NCBI GenBank assembly: GCA_934717185.1
Contig: CAKUYQ010000003.1
Span: 1-64,000 of the forward strand
Origin: an uncultured Bacteroidales bacterium
GTDB taxonomy: Bacteria > Bacteroidota > Bacteroidia > Bacteroidales > UBA932
Direction of reading: 5' to 3'
DNA: 64,000 nucleotides
The position numbers and the translations under genes are program-made. How positions within the stretch are numbered: the stretch's first letter is position 1; each line of letters starts with the position of its first letter. Positions 17,631 through 26,351 of this stretch are shown one piece after another. Under the pieces are notes generated by a model. The model was not told the origin of the DNA, ran no database searches, and saw nothing but the letters and a program-made list of their open reading frames with translations.

Positions 17631-18380
17631 CTATATGGTTAACTTTTGTTCCTCCTGAATCTTATATCCTACCTTAAACACCTGTGCTATAAACAGAAGA
17701 GAGATGCCAAATATACCAAGAATAACATCCAAACTTAAGATTGTTTCACACTCAAGCCCATCCATAGCCAACATCTCCATTGCACATCTTCCATTTGTCC
17801 AAATAAGCATAAGCTCTAAAATATTCTCCACTATAAGCAACAGACCAAGAATCCTCAAAGCCTTTATTAGAGGTATATAAAAGATCTGCTCTAACTGTAT
17901 AGCCCTCTTAAGTCTGGCAAATAGCTTATAAAGGAACACTATTATTATAATATACACTATTACCATACCCCACGATAACAGAACAGTACTCACAAAGTAG
18001 ATTAAAATACTGTTGTTGCATTCCAATATATTTGACACCTGAACATTAAATCCGTTTGGTACTACCGTTACAAGATTCTCTGCCTCTGAATTATCCTTAT
18101 AAAAGTACTTTATAGGCTCTCCTCCACACTCATGTTCCAATCTTGCATTATCGTTGCAGACACTGTAGGGCTGTTGTTTTATTTTTACGTTGGAGATATT
18201 GCCAATGCAAAATACAGCAGGAACCTTTACCAAAGAGGGTTGGTCAAGATCTGTACTTTCACCTACAAGCTTAATCCCCTCATTTACACCGTCTGCAAAC
18301 TGAACAATCTTTACCGCCGCCAAAGCAAGGGTAAAAACCACCAAAAAGGAGTATAGCAGGTATAATTTCTTTGCATTCAT
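17631..18380 (-). CDS. DUF2975 family membrane protein
   Basis: A 249-residue integral membrane protein with hydrophobic segments near the N-terminus (LYLLYSFLVVFTLALAAVKI), in the middle (STVLLSWGMVIVYIIIIVFLY), and two toward the C-terminus (ALRILGLLLIVENILELML and VILGIFGISLLFIAQVF). These fit the four-helix DUF2975 family, whose function is unknown. The ATG at 18380 is chosen because a consensus -7 element lies at 18406-18413, inside the longer reading frame. The gene is co-directional with, and 12 nt from, the XRE regulator. Confidence 0.75.
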   Translation of the reverse strand: MNAKKLYLLYSFLVVFTLALAAVKIVQFADGVNEGIKLVGESTDLDQPSLVKVPAVFCIGNISNVKIKQQPYSVCNDNARLEHECGGEPIKYFYKDNSEAENLVTVVPNGFNVQVSNILECNNSILIYFVSTVLLSWGMVIVYIIIIVFLYKLFARLKRAIQLEQIFYIPLIKALRILGLLLIVENILELMLIWTNGRCAMEMLAMDGLECETILSLDVILGIFGISLLFIAQVFKVGYKIQEEQKLTI

Positions 18381-18405
18381 TTGCGTGTATCCTTTAATCA
18401 CAGCG

Positions 18406-18413
18406 CAAAGGTA
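18406..18413 (-). promoter_or_regulatory. -7 promoter element of the DUF2975/XRE operon
   Basis: TACCTTTG on the minus strand, 26 nt before the ATG at 18380. It rules out the longer start at 18419. Confidence 0.6.
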
Positions 18414-18483
18414 TAACATATTTATTGAAAAACAATAAATATTAATTGTTTTTCATAAACTATTTATTTTTTTACATTAGTAT

Positions 18484-18618
18484 TTGGCTTTGGCGTTAGC
18501 TTTAGCTTTGGCTTTGGCTTTAGCCTTTCTTTACCCTCTTTACTCTCTTTACTCTCTTTACTCTCTTTACTCTCTTTACCCTCTTTACCCCTATAAATAA
18601 CCAAAGCCAACACCAACG
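18484..18618. repeat. Composite intergenic repeat tract B with a 9-bp tandem array
   Basis: A hexamer array of GGCTTT/AGCTTT units (18485-18525) is followed by seven head-to-tail 9-bp units, TTTACTCTC with two TTTACCCTC variants (18530-18591). It ends with AAAGCCAACACCAACGC. It lies in the 400-nt gap between divergent DUF2975 and SIMPL genes. The rest of the gap holds an 11-mer copy at 18665 and nothing else recognised. Confidence 0.85.
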
Positions 18619-18785
18619 CTGTATATGGCATACGCTTTGTACTTAGTCAGAGGGAGGTTAATATTTGTCGGGAAGGTTAGCATCTATGGACTGTTTAATT
18701 TATCTTTTAAATTCTTGCAGTATTTTTATGCTTTGAGCGTTTATATAACCAAACAATGATATTATAAACTAATAACAATATTATT

Positions 18786-19505
18786 ATGAGAAAGACTTAC
18801 TACGCAGCAATAGTTATGCTGCTTACCATCTGCACCTTTAACAATGCAGTGGCACAAAACAACAATTATTCGGAGAATTATATTCAGATCTCATCAAAGG
18901 CAGATAGGGAGATTACCCCGGACGAGATCTACATTCAATTCCAGATTAAAGAGGAACCCGGCAAAGGAAAAGCAACATTGGCAGAGCGGGAAAAAGAGAT
19001 GGTAAAGGCACTTACAGGGATTAAAATAGATGTAAAGAACGATCTTACTATTTCCGATATGGAGAGCGATCTTAAAAAGATGTTCCTAAGAAAAGACAAT
19101 ATTCTTGCAAGCAAGAACTACAGGCTGAAGGTTTCAACTGCAGATAAGGCAGCCGCTGCTCTTAAAGTGCTTAACGATCTTAAGATCTCAGATGTAGCAT
19201 TGGAGGAGATGAGGATATCAAAAGGGCTAAGGGAGCAGGTTGTAAAGGAACTTATGACAGAGGCCGGCAATAAAGCCAAAGCAAATGCAACTATTTTGGC
19301 AGAATCTGTTGGAAGCGAGCTTGGCAAATGTATTTACATAAATTTCTATGAGCCAAATGCAAATATAGGATATGCTCCAAGAGTAATGTATTCAAAAGCC
19401 CTTATGGCAACGGATAATGCTGCTATAGAGGAGGAATCATACGGACTTGATGTTAGAAAGACCACATTAAGCGTAAACTTGACTTGTCGTTTTGAGATTA
19501 AATAA
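18786..19505 (+). CDS. SIMPL domain (DUF541) periplasmic protein
   Basis: A 239-residue secreted protein with a signal peptide (KTYYAAIVMLLTICTFNNAVAQ). The SIMPL/DUF541 fold follows, with IQISSKADREITPDEIYIQFQI at the start, a central KALT and ILASKNYRLKVS region, and the terminal TLSVNLTCRFEI strand typical of the family. These oligomeric periplasmic proteins are widespread (E. coli YggE) and of unclear function, sometimes linked to oxidative stress. It is monocistronic, with a strong shared terminator downstream. Confidence 0.85.
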   Translation: MRKTYYAAIVMLLTICTFNNAVAQNNNYSENYIQISSKADREITPDEIYIQFQIKEEPGKGKATLAEREKEMVKALTGIKIDVKNDLTISDMESDLKKMFLRKDNILASKNYRLKVSTADKAAAALKVLNDLKISDVALEEMRISKGLREQVVKELMTEAGNKAKANATILAESVGSELGKCIYINFYEPNANIGYAPRVMYSKALMATDNAAIEEESYGLDVRKTTLSVNLTCRFEIK

Positions 19506-19542
19506 AGTAGATAAAGGTTGATTATTGTTTTTGTGTTTATGT

Positions 19543-19575
19543 AAAGGGTGCGCAGGTAATTACCACGCACCCTTT
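19543..19575. terminator. Bidirectional terminator between convergent genes
   Basis: AAAGGGTGCG at 19543-19552 pairs perfectly with CGCACCCTTT at 19566-19575. T-rich sequence follows on the plus strand. It serves the SIMPL gene and overlaps the stop codon of the convergent DUF2147-like gene. Confidence 0.9.
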
Positions 19576-19952
19576 TATTTTGACCTCGTAAAAATCTGGT
19601 GTGTAACTATTATCCCCTTTGTCACCTTGGCTTTTAAAATATCACCATCAACGGTAATTATCGCATGAGCTGTAATATTAAGTCTTGGCGAGCATATCCA
19701 CGGACAGTTGTAGTTATTCTGAGAATCATTGAAAGTGACATTCTTCATAACTTCCTTACCTACATACTGTTCAAACTGCGGTAGCGTCCATACGACCTTT
19801 CCAAAATAGGCTCCATTTTGTTCATATATTTCAATCTTTGAATCTTTTTTCTCCGTTATCCATATACCAACTATCTGCGAGGCATTATTATTTTGCGCGT
19901 ATATTGCGCAAGAGAAGAAAAATGCAAACAGTGACATTATTATCTTTCTCAT
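19575..19952 (-). CDS. Secreted DUF2147-like protein
   Basis: A 125-residue protein with a signal peptide (IIMSLFAFFFSCAIYAQ). The beginning of the mature part, IVGIWITEKKDSKIEIYEQNGAYFGKVVW, matches the start of the DUF2147 family. The second half is shorter and more divergent than usual, but keeps the dGD-L-aKvtkG pattern. The function of the family is unknown. It is convergent with the SIMPL gene and 147 nt from the rplI stop. The assignment rests on the first half only. Confidence 0.6.
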   Translation of the reverse strand: MRKIIMSLFAFFFSCAIYAQNNNASQIVGIWITEKKDSKIEIYEQNGAYFGKVVWTLPQFEQYVGKEVMKNVTFNDSQNNYNCPWICSPRLNITAHAIITVDGDILKAKVTKGIIVTHQIFTRSK

Positions 19953-20040
19953 ATTATTATCTTTCTCATATATAAATTTTTTATTGCACGGTTTAAACCA
20001 AAATAAGGACCAATTTGTTCACTCCATTTTATATTTTTAC

Positions 20041-20070
20041 AAAAAAAATGACCCAAAGAAATTCTTCGGG
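20041..20070 (-). terminator. Terminator of the rpsF-rpsR-rplI operon
   Basis: Minus strand: CCCGAAGAA, one base, TTCTTTGGG, then TCATTTTTTTT. It lies 30-60 nt after the rplI stop codon. Confidence 0.85.
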
Positions 20071-20099
20071 CCACTCGTACATATTTTTTTAATAACTAA

Positions 20100-20546
20100 C
20101 TATTCAGCTACAACAGCAACTTTAATGGTTGCTTTAATATCTTTATAGCACTTAACTGTTGCATCGTAAACGCCAACCTCCTGCAATTTGTCATCTGCAA
20201 CCGTTATATTACGTCTGTCAATCTCAAATCCCTTAGCTGCGAGAGCCTCTGCAATCTGAATATTGTTAACAGAACCAAATACTTTACCGGTTGAACTTAC
20301 CTTAGTAGCAACTGTAACCTCAACTCCCTCCAATTTAGCAGCAAGAGCAACAGCATCCTCTCTAAGTTTAGCCTCTTTATGTGCTCTCTGTTTAAGGTTC
20401 TCTGCATGTATCTTCTTTGCAGAAGGGGTTGCCATAATTGCAAAACCTTGAGGAATAAGGTAGTTGGTAGCGTAACCGTTCTTTACAACTACTATATCAT
20501 CTTTGTGACCCAAGTTGTTTACATCTTGTTTTAGTATGATCTCCAT
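20100..20546 (-). CDS. rplI: 50S ribosomal protein L9
   Basis: Full-length L9 (148 residues). The N-terminal RNA-binding domain begins MEIILKQDVNNLGHKDDIVVVKNGYATNYLIPQGFA, with the family signature GYA-NYLIP. It is followed by the long connecting helix and the C-terminal domain (FEIDRRNITVADDKLQEVGVYDATVK). It is last in the rpsF-rpsR-rplI operon, 12 nt after rpsR. The terminator follows. Confidence 0.97.
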   Translation of the reverse strand: MEIILKQDVNNLGHKDDIVVVKNGYATNYLIPQGFAIMATPSAKKIHAENLKQRAHKEAKLREDAVALAAKLEGVEVTVATKVSSTGKVFGSVNNIQIAEALAAKGFEIDRRNITVADDKLQEVGVYDATVKCYKDIKATIKVAVVAE

Positions 20547-20558
20547 CTTAACTCCTCC

Positions 20559-20831
20559 TTATTTCAATAAATCTGTTACGTATGGTAGAAGTGCCAAGTG
20601 TCTTGCACGCTTAACAGCTTGAGCAACTTTCTTCTGGAACTTAAGAGATGTACCGGTAAGTCTGCGTGGAAGAATCTTTCCCTGCTCATTAAGGAATCTC
20701 TTAAGGAACTCAGCATCTTTATAATCTACATATTTAATACCTGCTTTTTTAAAACGGCAGTATTTTTTCTTCTTAACCTCTACTGTAGGAGGATTAAGAT
20801 AACGAATCTCATTGTTTACTTGATTTGCCAT
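20559..20831 (-). CDS. rpsR: 30S ribosomal protein S18
   Basis: A 90-residue S18 with the conserved core IKYVDYKDAEFLKRFLNEQGKILPRRLTGTS and KVAQAVKRARHLALLPY. It binds next to S6 in the platform of the small subunit, consistent with its place between rpsF (17 nt upstream) and rplI (12 nt downstream). Confidence 0.97.
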   Translation of the reverse strand: MANQVNNEIRYLNPPTVEVKKKKYCRFKKAGIKYVDYKDAEFLKRFLNEQGKILPRRLTGTSLKFQKKVAQAVKRARHLALLPYVTDLLK

Positions 20832-20848
20832 AGTTATTACCTCCTTAA

Positions 20849-21190
20849 TTATTTTTGTTCTGCTTGGTTAGCTCTTCTCTTTGCTGCGTAAGCAATAGCA
20901 TGCTTATCCATTGCAAAGGTTAGGAAACGGATAATTCTCTCATCACGTCTGTACTGAGTCTCTAACTTTTCAATAAATGCAGGCTCGGCCTTGAACTCAA
21001 TAAGGTGATAAAAACCTGTAGTTTTCTTCTGGATAGGGTAAGCCAATTTCTTAAGGCCCCAATCCTGATCATATACAACCTCGCCACCATTCTCCTGTAT
21101 AAAGGAGATGTATTTGGCAACCGCTTCCTTCATCTGAGCGTCAGACAAAACGGGAGTTGCAATGAAAACGGTCTCGTACTGTTTTAACAT
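20849..21190 (-). CDS. rpsF: 30S ribosomal protein S6
   Basis: A 113-residue S6 beginning YETVFIATPVLSDAQMKEAV, with the middle strand VVYDQDWGLKKLAYPIQKKTTGFYHLIEF and RRDERIIRFLTF. It is the first gene of the S6-S18-L9 operon and is preceded by a near-perfect promoter. Confidence 0.97.
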   Translation of the reverse strand: MLKQYETVFIATPVLSDAQMKEAVAKYISFIQENGGEVVYDQDWGLKKLAYPIQKKTTGFYHLIEFKAEPAFIEKLETQYRRDERIIRFLTFAMDKHAIAYAAKRRANQAEQK

Positions 21191-21267
21191 CTTCAGTTAA
21201 AATTTTAATGATTAATAATTATTTTGGTCTGTGCAGTTGCATCTGCATGGTCAGACCTTTAGGGTTG

Positions 21268-21298
21268 CAAAGGTACAATAAAAAATTCATTGTCCAAA
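21268..21298 (-). promoter_or_regulatory. Promoter of the rpsF operon
   Basis: On the minus strand TTTG (21295-21298), 19 nt, then TACCTTTG (21268-21275). This fits the Bacteroidetes sigma consensus in both boxes and spacing. The predicted start is near 21261, 70 nt before rpsF. Confidence 0.8.
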
Positions 21299-21302
21299 TT
21301 TA

Positions 21303-21332
21303 TATTGGCGTTGGCGTTAGCGTTGGCTCTAG
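21303..21332. repeat. Hexamer tract C next to the rpsF promoter
   Basis: About four units of TTGGCG/TTAGCG/TTGGCT start five bases upstream of the rpsF -33 box. The rest of the 21191-21572 gap holds the promoter and the terminator at 21515-21551. Confidence 0.75.
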
Positions 21333-21514
21333 TCAAAAGGCCTTTGAAAGCGTTTTGCAAGATTTTAGAAAGAATAGCCTTACATAATGCACTAATAATA
21401 AACATATTAAAAATTACGTTTGCAAGATAGTTTTTTCGTTTAATAGCCCTTTCAATCATTAAATCCATACCTTTGCAGTGTAAGAAAGAGAGAAATATTG
21501 AACAATGTAAATAG

Positions 21515-21551
21515 CAGAATAGGGCAGGATTTGATTTCCTGCCCTATTCTG
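21515..21551 (-). terminator. Hairpin after the TPR/HTH gene
   Basis: A perfect 14-bp stem, CAGAATAGGGCAGG with CCTGCCCTATTCTG, around a 9-nt loop, 21 nt beyond the stop codon. The following minus-strand bases are not U-rich. Confidence 0.7.
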
Positions 21552-21572
21552 TTGTACACGCCACATCTAAAT

Positions 21573-23180
21573 CTAAGCAATGAGATCATCCATCTCAGAT
21601 ACCATCTTCTTAAGCCTGCTCTTCCGCACATAAATATTCTGCGGAGTATCATTTAGGATAACACTTATCTCCTGAGCGGAAAATCCTGCATAAACCAAAT
21701 TAAGCAGCTTTACATTATCCTCTTTCAATTGAGGATACTTGTCTCTCATCCTTTTAATGATATTGTCATTCTTGGCATTAACAACCTCCTCCATTACCTC
21801 AAAGTTATCGCCGCTCAACTTTAACTTAAGCAGATCATCTACCTTTTTTTGTAACATTCTTGAGTTTCCGGTTTCATAATAAGTTCTTACCAGCTCTCTC
21901 ACCTCTGCAAAACGCCCCTCCAACAGCTCCTTAAGATGACGTTCCCTCTCTTTATGAACATCCAACTGCTGCAATATCTTGGCTTTGCCCATTTCAGAAG
22001 AGGAGAGTTTTTCATCCATCATCTTAAGAGACTGCATATAACTCTCTATCTCTGCATTTTTTTTCTCTATTCTCCTTTTATATGAAACAACCACAACCAC
22101 AATAATCAAGATAGCAATAAGCAATATCAGTGTATAAATAGCTATCATGTATCTGCTTTTCTGGTCTGCCTGAATATTCTTTAGGGTAAGATCTTTTTGC
22201 CAATACGCATTCTCAATATCTCTTATGGACTGTGTTCTCTCCACGGTTGCTATTGAATCTATTATAGCAAAATACTTCTCCTTATATTCAAGTGCCAACT
22301 TGTAATTGTTGTCCTTTTTAGCAATATCGCTCTTTAAAGAGTATATTCCGGCCTTCTCAATGCCGCTCAATGCCCCTTTTGACGATGCAGGTGAATATCT
22401 CCATTCAACATATTCGTCTATATATTTTGAAGCAATTGAAGTATTCCCTTTATAAGAGTACACATACGCCATAAAAAGATAATCCTCAGGGTTACCATTA
22501 CCCCTGTTATATCGGGAATAAACCTCTTTTATATCATTTATTGTCTCATCTACAGAGGATTCTTTTCCAAAATAGCCGCTCAACAGAGATGTAGAGTAGT
22601 TCAAAGACTCAGTCTCATATTTTTTAAACAGTGTAGAATCTGTTTTTCCTTTTTTTAGCAGTGAACGCTCCTTCTCTGCAAGTTCCATGGCAATGGCTCT
22701 TGCCTTTCCATAATTGAGGATCGCCTCCTCATAATTTTTGTTCTTAAGATGTATCTCTGCAATTTTGCCATACAGACGCATAACCTCCTCTTTCCTTCCA
22801 CACTGTAAATAGCTATCTTTGGAGAGATTATACATATTAAGAGCGTTTGTAAAATCCAATCTGTTATAGTACAACTCACCCTTATACCAGTTTATTCCAC
22901 CTTTAAGTAGCTCATTCTTAATATTATTGCAATACTTCTCAGCCTCTAAGAATTCCTCCATTGCCATATAGTCATCCCCCTTTTTAAACAACCTTTCCCC
23001 CTCCTTAAAATGTCTTACGGCCTCCTTACCGGAATTGTTATCTGAAAAAATTCCCTGCCCGCCCTTATTGGAAGAGGTCCCCCACTCCATTACACAGACA
23101 AAAACCACAACCAAAAGTGACAGCATAACAAAGATACCTGCCTTAGAGAATATTAATTTACCTATTAGCTTTTTATCCAT
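21573..23180 (-). CDS. Membrane-anchored TPR protein with LuxR-like C-terminal HTH
   Basis: A 535-residue sensor-type protein. There is an N-terminal membrane helix (about 12-32), then a series of tetratricopeptide repeats with A-N/Y pairs (KEGERLFKKGDDYMAMEEFLEAE, AKEYYNRLDFTNALNMYNLSKD-like units) to about residue 320. A second membrane helix follows (about 342-362), then a coiled coil and a C-terminal helix-turn-helix (LLNLVYAGFSAQEISVILNDTPQNIYVRKSRLKK). This layout is common in Bacteroidetes, where periplasmic TPRs are coupled to a cytoplasmic LuxR-like DNA-binding end without a kinase. The ligand and target genes are unknown. It is monocistronic, with its own promoter. Confidence 0.75.
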   Translation of the reverse strand: MDKKLIGKLIFSKAGIFVMLSLLVVVFVCVMEWGTSSNKGGQGIFSDNNSGKEAVRHFKEGERLFKKGDDYMAMEEFLEAEKYCNNIKNELLKGGINWYKGELYYNRLDFTNALNMYNLSKDSYLQCGRKEEVMRLYGKIAEIHLKNKNYEEAILNYGKARAIAMELAEKERSLLKKGKTDSTLFKKYETESLNYSTSLLSGYFGKESSVDETINDIKEVYSRYNRGNGNPEDYLFMAYVYSYKGNTSIASKYIDEYVEWRYSPASSKGALSGIEKAGIYSLKSDIAKKDNNYKLALEYKEKYFAIIDSIATVERTQSIRDIENAYWQKDLTLKNIQADQKSRYMIAIYTLILLIAILIIVVVVVSYKRRIEKKNAEIESYMQSLKMMDEKLSSSEMGKAKILQQLDVHKERERHLKELLEGRFAEVRELVRTYYETGNSRMLQKKVDDLLKLKLSGDNFEVMEEVVNAKNDNIIKRMRDKYPQLKEDNVKLLNLVYAGFSAQEISVILNDTPQNIYVRKSRLKKMVSEMDDLIA

Positions 23181-23199
23181 ACCATATTAATATTGTGTA

Positions 23200-23207
23200 C
23201 AAATATA
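23200..23207 (-). promoter_or_regulatory. -7 promoter element of the TPR/HTH gene
   Basis: TATATTTG on the minus strand, 20 nt before the start codon at 23180, giving a very short leader. Confidence 0.6.
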
Positions 23208-23258
23208 GCTAATACTCCTCTTCCCGACAAAGTAAAAAATGAGCAGATTAAAAAGAAG

Positions 23259-23289
23259 GAGGGCAACCCGTATAATTTGGGTCACCCTC
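23259..23289 (-). terminator. Intrinsic terminator of pepD
   Basis: Minus strand: GAGGGTGACCC, a 9-nt loop, GGGTTGCCCTC, then CTTCTTTTT. The stem is 11 bp with one mismatch and a G-U pair. Confidence 0.9.
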
Positions 23290-23362
23290 TATAACTTCAA
23301 GAAAATGTATAAAAAGGCAAATACAAGACCTGCTGTAGTTGCCTTTTAAACAATCTCTCCCT

Positions 23363-24820
23363 TTATTTCTTAGGAGCCTCCTTAAGCACCTCCTTAACAA
23401 ACTTCCACCATTTCTCAACACTCTCAATGTTAACTCTCTCATCCGGTGAATGAGGAGAGAAGATTGTAGGTCCACATGACACCATATCCCAGTTTGGATA
23501 TGTTCCGCCAAGGATACCGCACTCTAAACCTGCATGAATGGCCATTACCGCAGGTTCCTTCTTAAACAGGCTCTTGTAAACCTTCTTCATCTCTTTAAGA
23601 ATAGGAGAGTCCATATTTGGAGCCCATCCACTGTAACCACCACTGAAAGCAACCTTACCACCGGCAAGCTCAAATGCACAACGCATCTTCTCTGCCAAAT
23701 CGTCCTTTGCAGAATCAACAGAGCTTCTCATAAGAGAATGAACCATAACCTTGCCATCGCCAGATTTTACAATAGCCATATTGTTAGATGTTTCAACAAG
23801 CCCAGGCATTGCATTGCTCATCCTTTCCACACCGTTAGGGCAAACATAAAGAGCCCTAACAACGTTAAGAGCTGTTTCAGAGTCAATAGCTCTTGCTGTA
23901 ATCTTCTCCTCTTTAAGTTCTATATTGAGATCCTTGTCTGTTGCAGCATATTCGGCTTTAAGTTCTGCAAGTTTCCGGTCAATGACCTTCTTGGCCTTTG
24001 CCATTTTAGCAGCAGGGATAGCAACCTGAGCAACAGCCTCTCTTGGAATTGCGTTACGCATATTACCGCCCTCTATAGAGATAAGTTGAGCTCCACAGTC
24101 TCTTAAAAGAGGAAGCAATACTCTGGCAATAACCTTATTAGCATTTGCCCTGTATAGATTTATATCCATACCTGAGTGGCCTCCAACCATACCGTTGCAT
24201 GTAATGACCGCTGTCTTGTTCTCTTTTGCAACAACCTCCGTTTTGTATTTGATTGTAGCAGAAGCATCCAAACCACCTGCACAGCCAACATAAAGTTCAC
24301 CCTCAGTCTCGGAATCCAAATTAACCAAAATATCACCTTTCAAAAGGCCCGGTTTAAGTGCACGAGCACCTGTCATACCGGTCTCCTCATCTATAGTGAT
24401 AAGTACCTCTATAGGGCCGTGAACCAATTCCTTATCCTCCAATACAGACATTGCGACTGCACAACCCAAACCGTTGTCTGCTCCAAGAGTGGTTCCGGTA
24501 GCATATACCAAATCGCCAACAACTCTTGTTTTAATTGGATCTTTCTGAAAATCATGTTCAACATCTGCATTCTTCTGAGGAACCATATCTACGTGAGCCT
24601 GAAGAATGATTCCCATCCTGTCCTCCATGCCTTTTGTTGCAGGCTTGCGGATAATTACGTTGCCTATCTCATCCATCATGCTCTCCAAGCCCAACTTCTT
24701 GCCAAATTCATAAATATACTTGGCAGCCGCCTGCTCATGTTTTGATGGGCGAGGAATCTTTGTTAGCTCATAGAAATTCTTCCATACAATTGTAGGATTC
24801 AAATCTGTAATCTGTTTCAT
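23363..24820 (-). CDS. pepD: Aminoacyl-histidine dipeptidase (M20 family, PepD)
   Basis: Cytoplasmic zinc dipeptidase that hydrolyses X-His and a range of other dipeptides. The 485-residue sequence has the M20 metal motifs LQAHVDMVPQK (His and Asp), TTLGADNGLG (bridging Asp), the catalytic ITIDEETGMTGA, and a late HAGLECGIL. An internal dimerisation domain carries GGHSGMDINLYRANANK. Length and order match PepD and not the shorter carnosinases. It is consistent with growth on imported peptides, alongside the POT transporter at 29 kb. Confidence 0.95.
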   Translation of the reverse strand: MKQITDLNPTIVWKNFYELTKIPRPSKHEQAAAKYIYEFGKKLGLESMMDEIGNVIIRKPATKGMEDRMGIILQAHVDMVPQKNADVEHDFQKDPIKTRVVGDLVYATGTTLGADNGLGCAVAMSVLEDKELVHGPIEVLITIDEETGMTGARALKPGLLKGDILVNLDSETEGELYVGCAGGLDASATIKYKTEVVAKENKTAVITCNGMVGGHSGMDINLYRANANKVIARVLLPLLRDCGAQLISIEGGNMRNAIPREAVAQVAIPAAKMAKAKKVIDRKLAELKAEYAATDKDLNIELKEEKITARAIDSETALNVVRALYVCPNGVERMSNAMPGLVETSNNMAIVKSGDGKVMVHSLMRSSVDSAKDDLAEKMRCAFELAGGKVAFSGGYSGWAPNMDSPILKEMKKVYKSLFKKEPAVMAIHAGLECGILGGTYPNWDMVSCGPTIFSPHSPDERVNIESVEKWWKFVKEVLKEAPKK

Positions 24821-24865
24821 AATAATATTATTTAAGTGTTTTTATCTCATTCAATCTGTTCAGTC

Positions 24866-25939
24866 CTATTTTACTAATAATGCCATTGGGAATGACACAA
24901 TCTTTCCAAACTGGTAAACCTGTACCCTTGTCTGTAAAAGGACTTTTGCTCCATCTATTATCTTGGCATTCATTGTTACTGGTTTTCTATAGACAATGGA
25001 GTTCTTTGCAATCTGGCCAATCTGTTCTACCATTGTTGGAGAAATTGGCTCCGTCTCCTGCGATAGTTCAACTACAACAGGCCTTCCGCTCATATCATCT
25101 GCAGGGAGAAGACCTTGAGTATCCGATATTCTAAAAGCAATATACATCTGTTTTGCCATATCTGCTCTTGGCACCACATCAAACAGCATTGTCTGTTGGT
25201 CCTTTATGCTCTTGCCATAGAACAGGCTCATATACTCCTGCTCCAATTTAGAAAGTTCGTTAAGAGCAGCACCCATAGCCTCTCCGCTATACGTAGCATC
25301 CGTATCTCCGGTAATAATATCTATCCTTTTTTGCCTTAGCTTCAATATCATCCCGGCGGTCTCCTCTGCCTTCTTCTCCATGCTTTTCTCAACTATCTGT
25401 TTCTGTTGAACAGGCACCTTTTCAAGCCCCTCTGCAGTCTGAACTGTCTTATAAAGGGTTGTTGTCTCTGTTGTCAAATTAGATGACACACCGGCCTCTG
25501 CAAATGCTGCGCTGTTTGCATACGAAGGGAACCTCCAGCTATTGGACTTACCCACATTACCATCTGATGTTACTATAAGTCCCTGACTCGAAAAACCAAG
25601 GAAATTTGCCTGTCCGTTCTTAATATTCCCCAAGTTGATTGCCATACTGAAATTAGGATCTGCCTCAATAAAAGGGATCATCTCTATGCTATTTATTGTG
25701 TAGAACTCTCCGCTGGCAGACCTTGCCGGATTACCAAGATATTTTTCTGCATATTTGGCGTAAGGGCCGGCCACAAAAGACTCGTGGTCTGCAACAACCT
25801 TAAGTCCTATTGTTGTACTTGGCAACGAATATACCACTGTACCGCTCGGAGCATTCTCCCCTGGCTTAAGTACCTGAGAATAACCGCATGTTGCAAACAG
25901 CAATGCAGTTGTAACCAAACAAATAAACTTTTTATTCAT
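24866..25939 (-). CDS. Secreted DUF4831 family protein
   Basis: A Bacteroidetes-specific protein of unknown function. From the chosen start (357 residues) it has a signal peptide (FICLVTTALLFATCGYSQ), then the DUF4831-type domain with YSLPSTTIGLKVVADHESFVAGPYAKYAEKYLG near the start and LSKLEQEYMSLFYGK in the second half. The frame stays open for 34 more codons upstream (to 26041), beginning with a soluble acidic segment (ARAKYEEWLDESEQYEPLEAF) that would bury the signal peptide. That segment could be a remnant of something else. It lies 45 nt upstream of pepD and may be co-transcribed with it. Confidence 0.7.
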   Translation of the reverse strand: MNKKFICLVTTALLFATCGYSQVLKPGENAPSGTVVYSLPSTTIGLKVVADHESFVAGPYAKYAEKYLGNPARSASGEFYTINSIEMIPFIEADPNFSMAINLGNIKNGQANFLGFSSQGLIVTSDGNVGKSNSWRFPSYANSAAFAEAGVSSNLTTETTTLYKTVQTAEGLEKVPVQQKQIVEKSMEKKAEETAGMILKLRQKRIDIITGDTDATYSGEAMGAALNELSKLEQEYMSLFYGKSIKDQQTMLFDVVPRADMAKQMYIAFRISDTQGLLPADDMSGRPVVVELSQETEPISPTMVEQIGQIAKNSIVYRKPVTMNAKIIDGAKVLLQTRVQVYQFGKIVSFPMALLVK

Positions 25940-26041
25940 AACCGTAAGTTTTACATTCATAATTAAAAAATATTTAAAAGCCTCTAACGGCTCGTATTGT
26001 TCGCTTTCGTCCAACCATTCCTCATATTTGGCCCTGGCCAT

Positions 26042-26340
26042 ATTAGTTTATAGTTTATAGTTTATAGTTAGTTATTAGTTTATAGATTTAAAGATATTAG
26101 TTTTTTACTTTCAACTTTCCTTCTATTAACTTTAAAGCTATCTATACACTATAAACTTTCAACTCTTAACTTTTATTTGGCTTTGGCTTTAGCCTTCTAT
26201 ACTTTCTTTACTTTCTATACTTTCTATACTCTCTTTCCCATCTTTTCTCTATACACTATAAACTTTCAACTATAAACTTAATTAACGCTAACGCCAACGC
26301 CAACGCCAACGCCAACGCCAACGCTAACGCCAATGCCAAC
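26042..26340. repeat. Composite intergenic repeat tract D (longest)
   Basis: This fills the whole gap between the DUF4831 frame and the LpxL-like gene. In order: repeated TTTATAGTTTATAG; a 100-nt AT-rich core that is the reverse complement of part of tract E; CTATACACTATAAACTTTC; GGCTTT hexamers (26178-26192); CTTTCTATA-type repeats; a second CTATACACTATAAACTTTC; and nine units of AACGCC/AACGCT (26284-26337). No ORF or promoter is convincing inside it. Confidence 0.85.
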
Positions 26341-26351
26341 TCCAAACAGGC

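Noticed and set aside
21259..21468. 69-codon minus-strand ORF with an Ala-Asn run
   Set aside because: The run is the hexamer tract C read as protein, and the ORF overlaps the rpsF promoter.
26284..26337. CRISPR-like array
   Set aside because: The units are contiguous hexamers with no spacers and no cas genes nearby.
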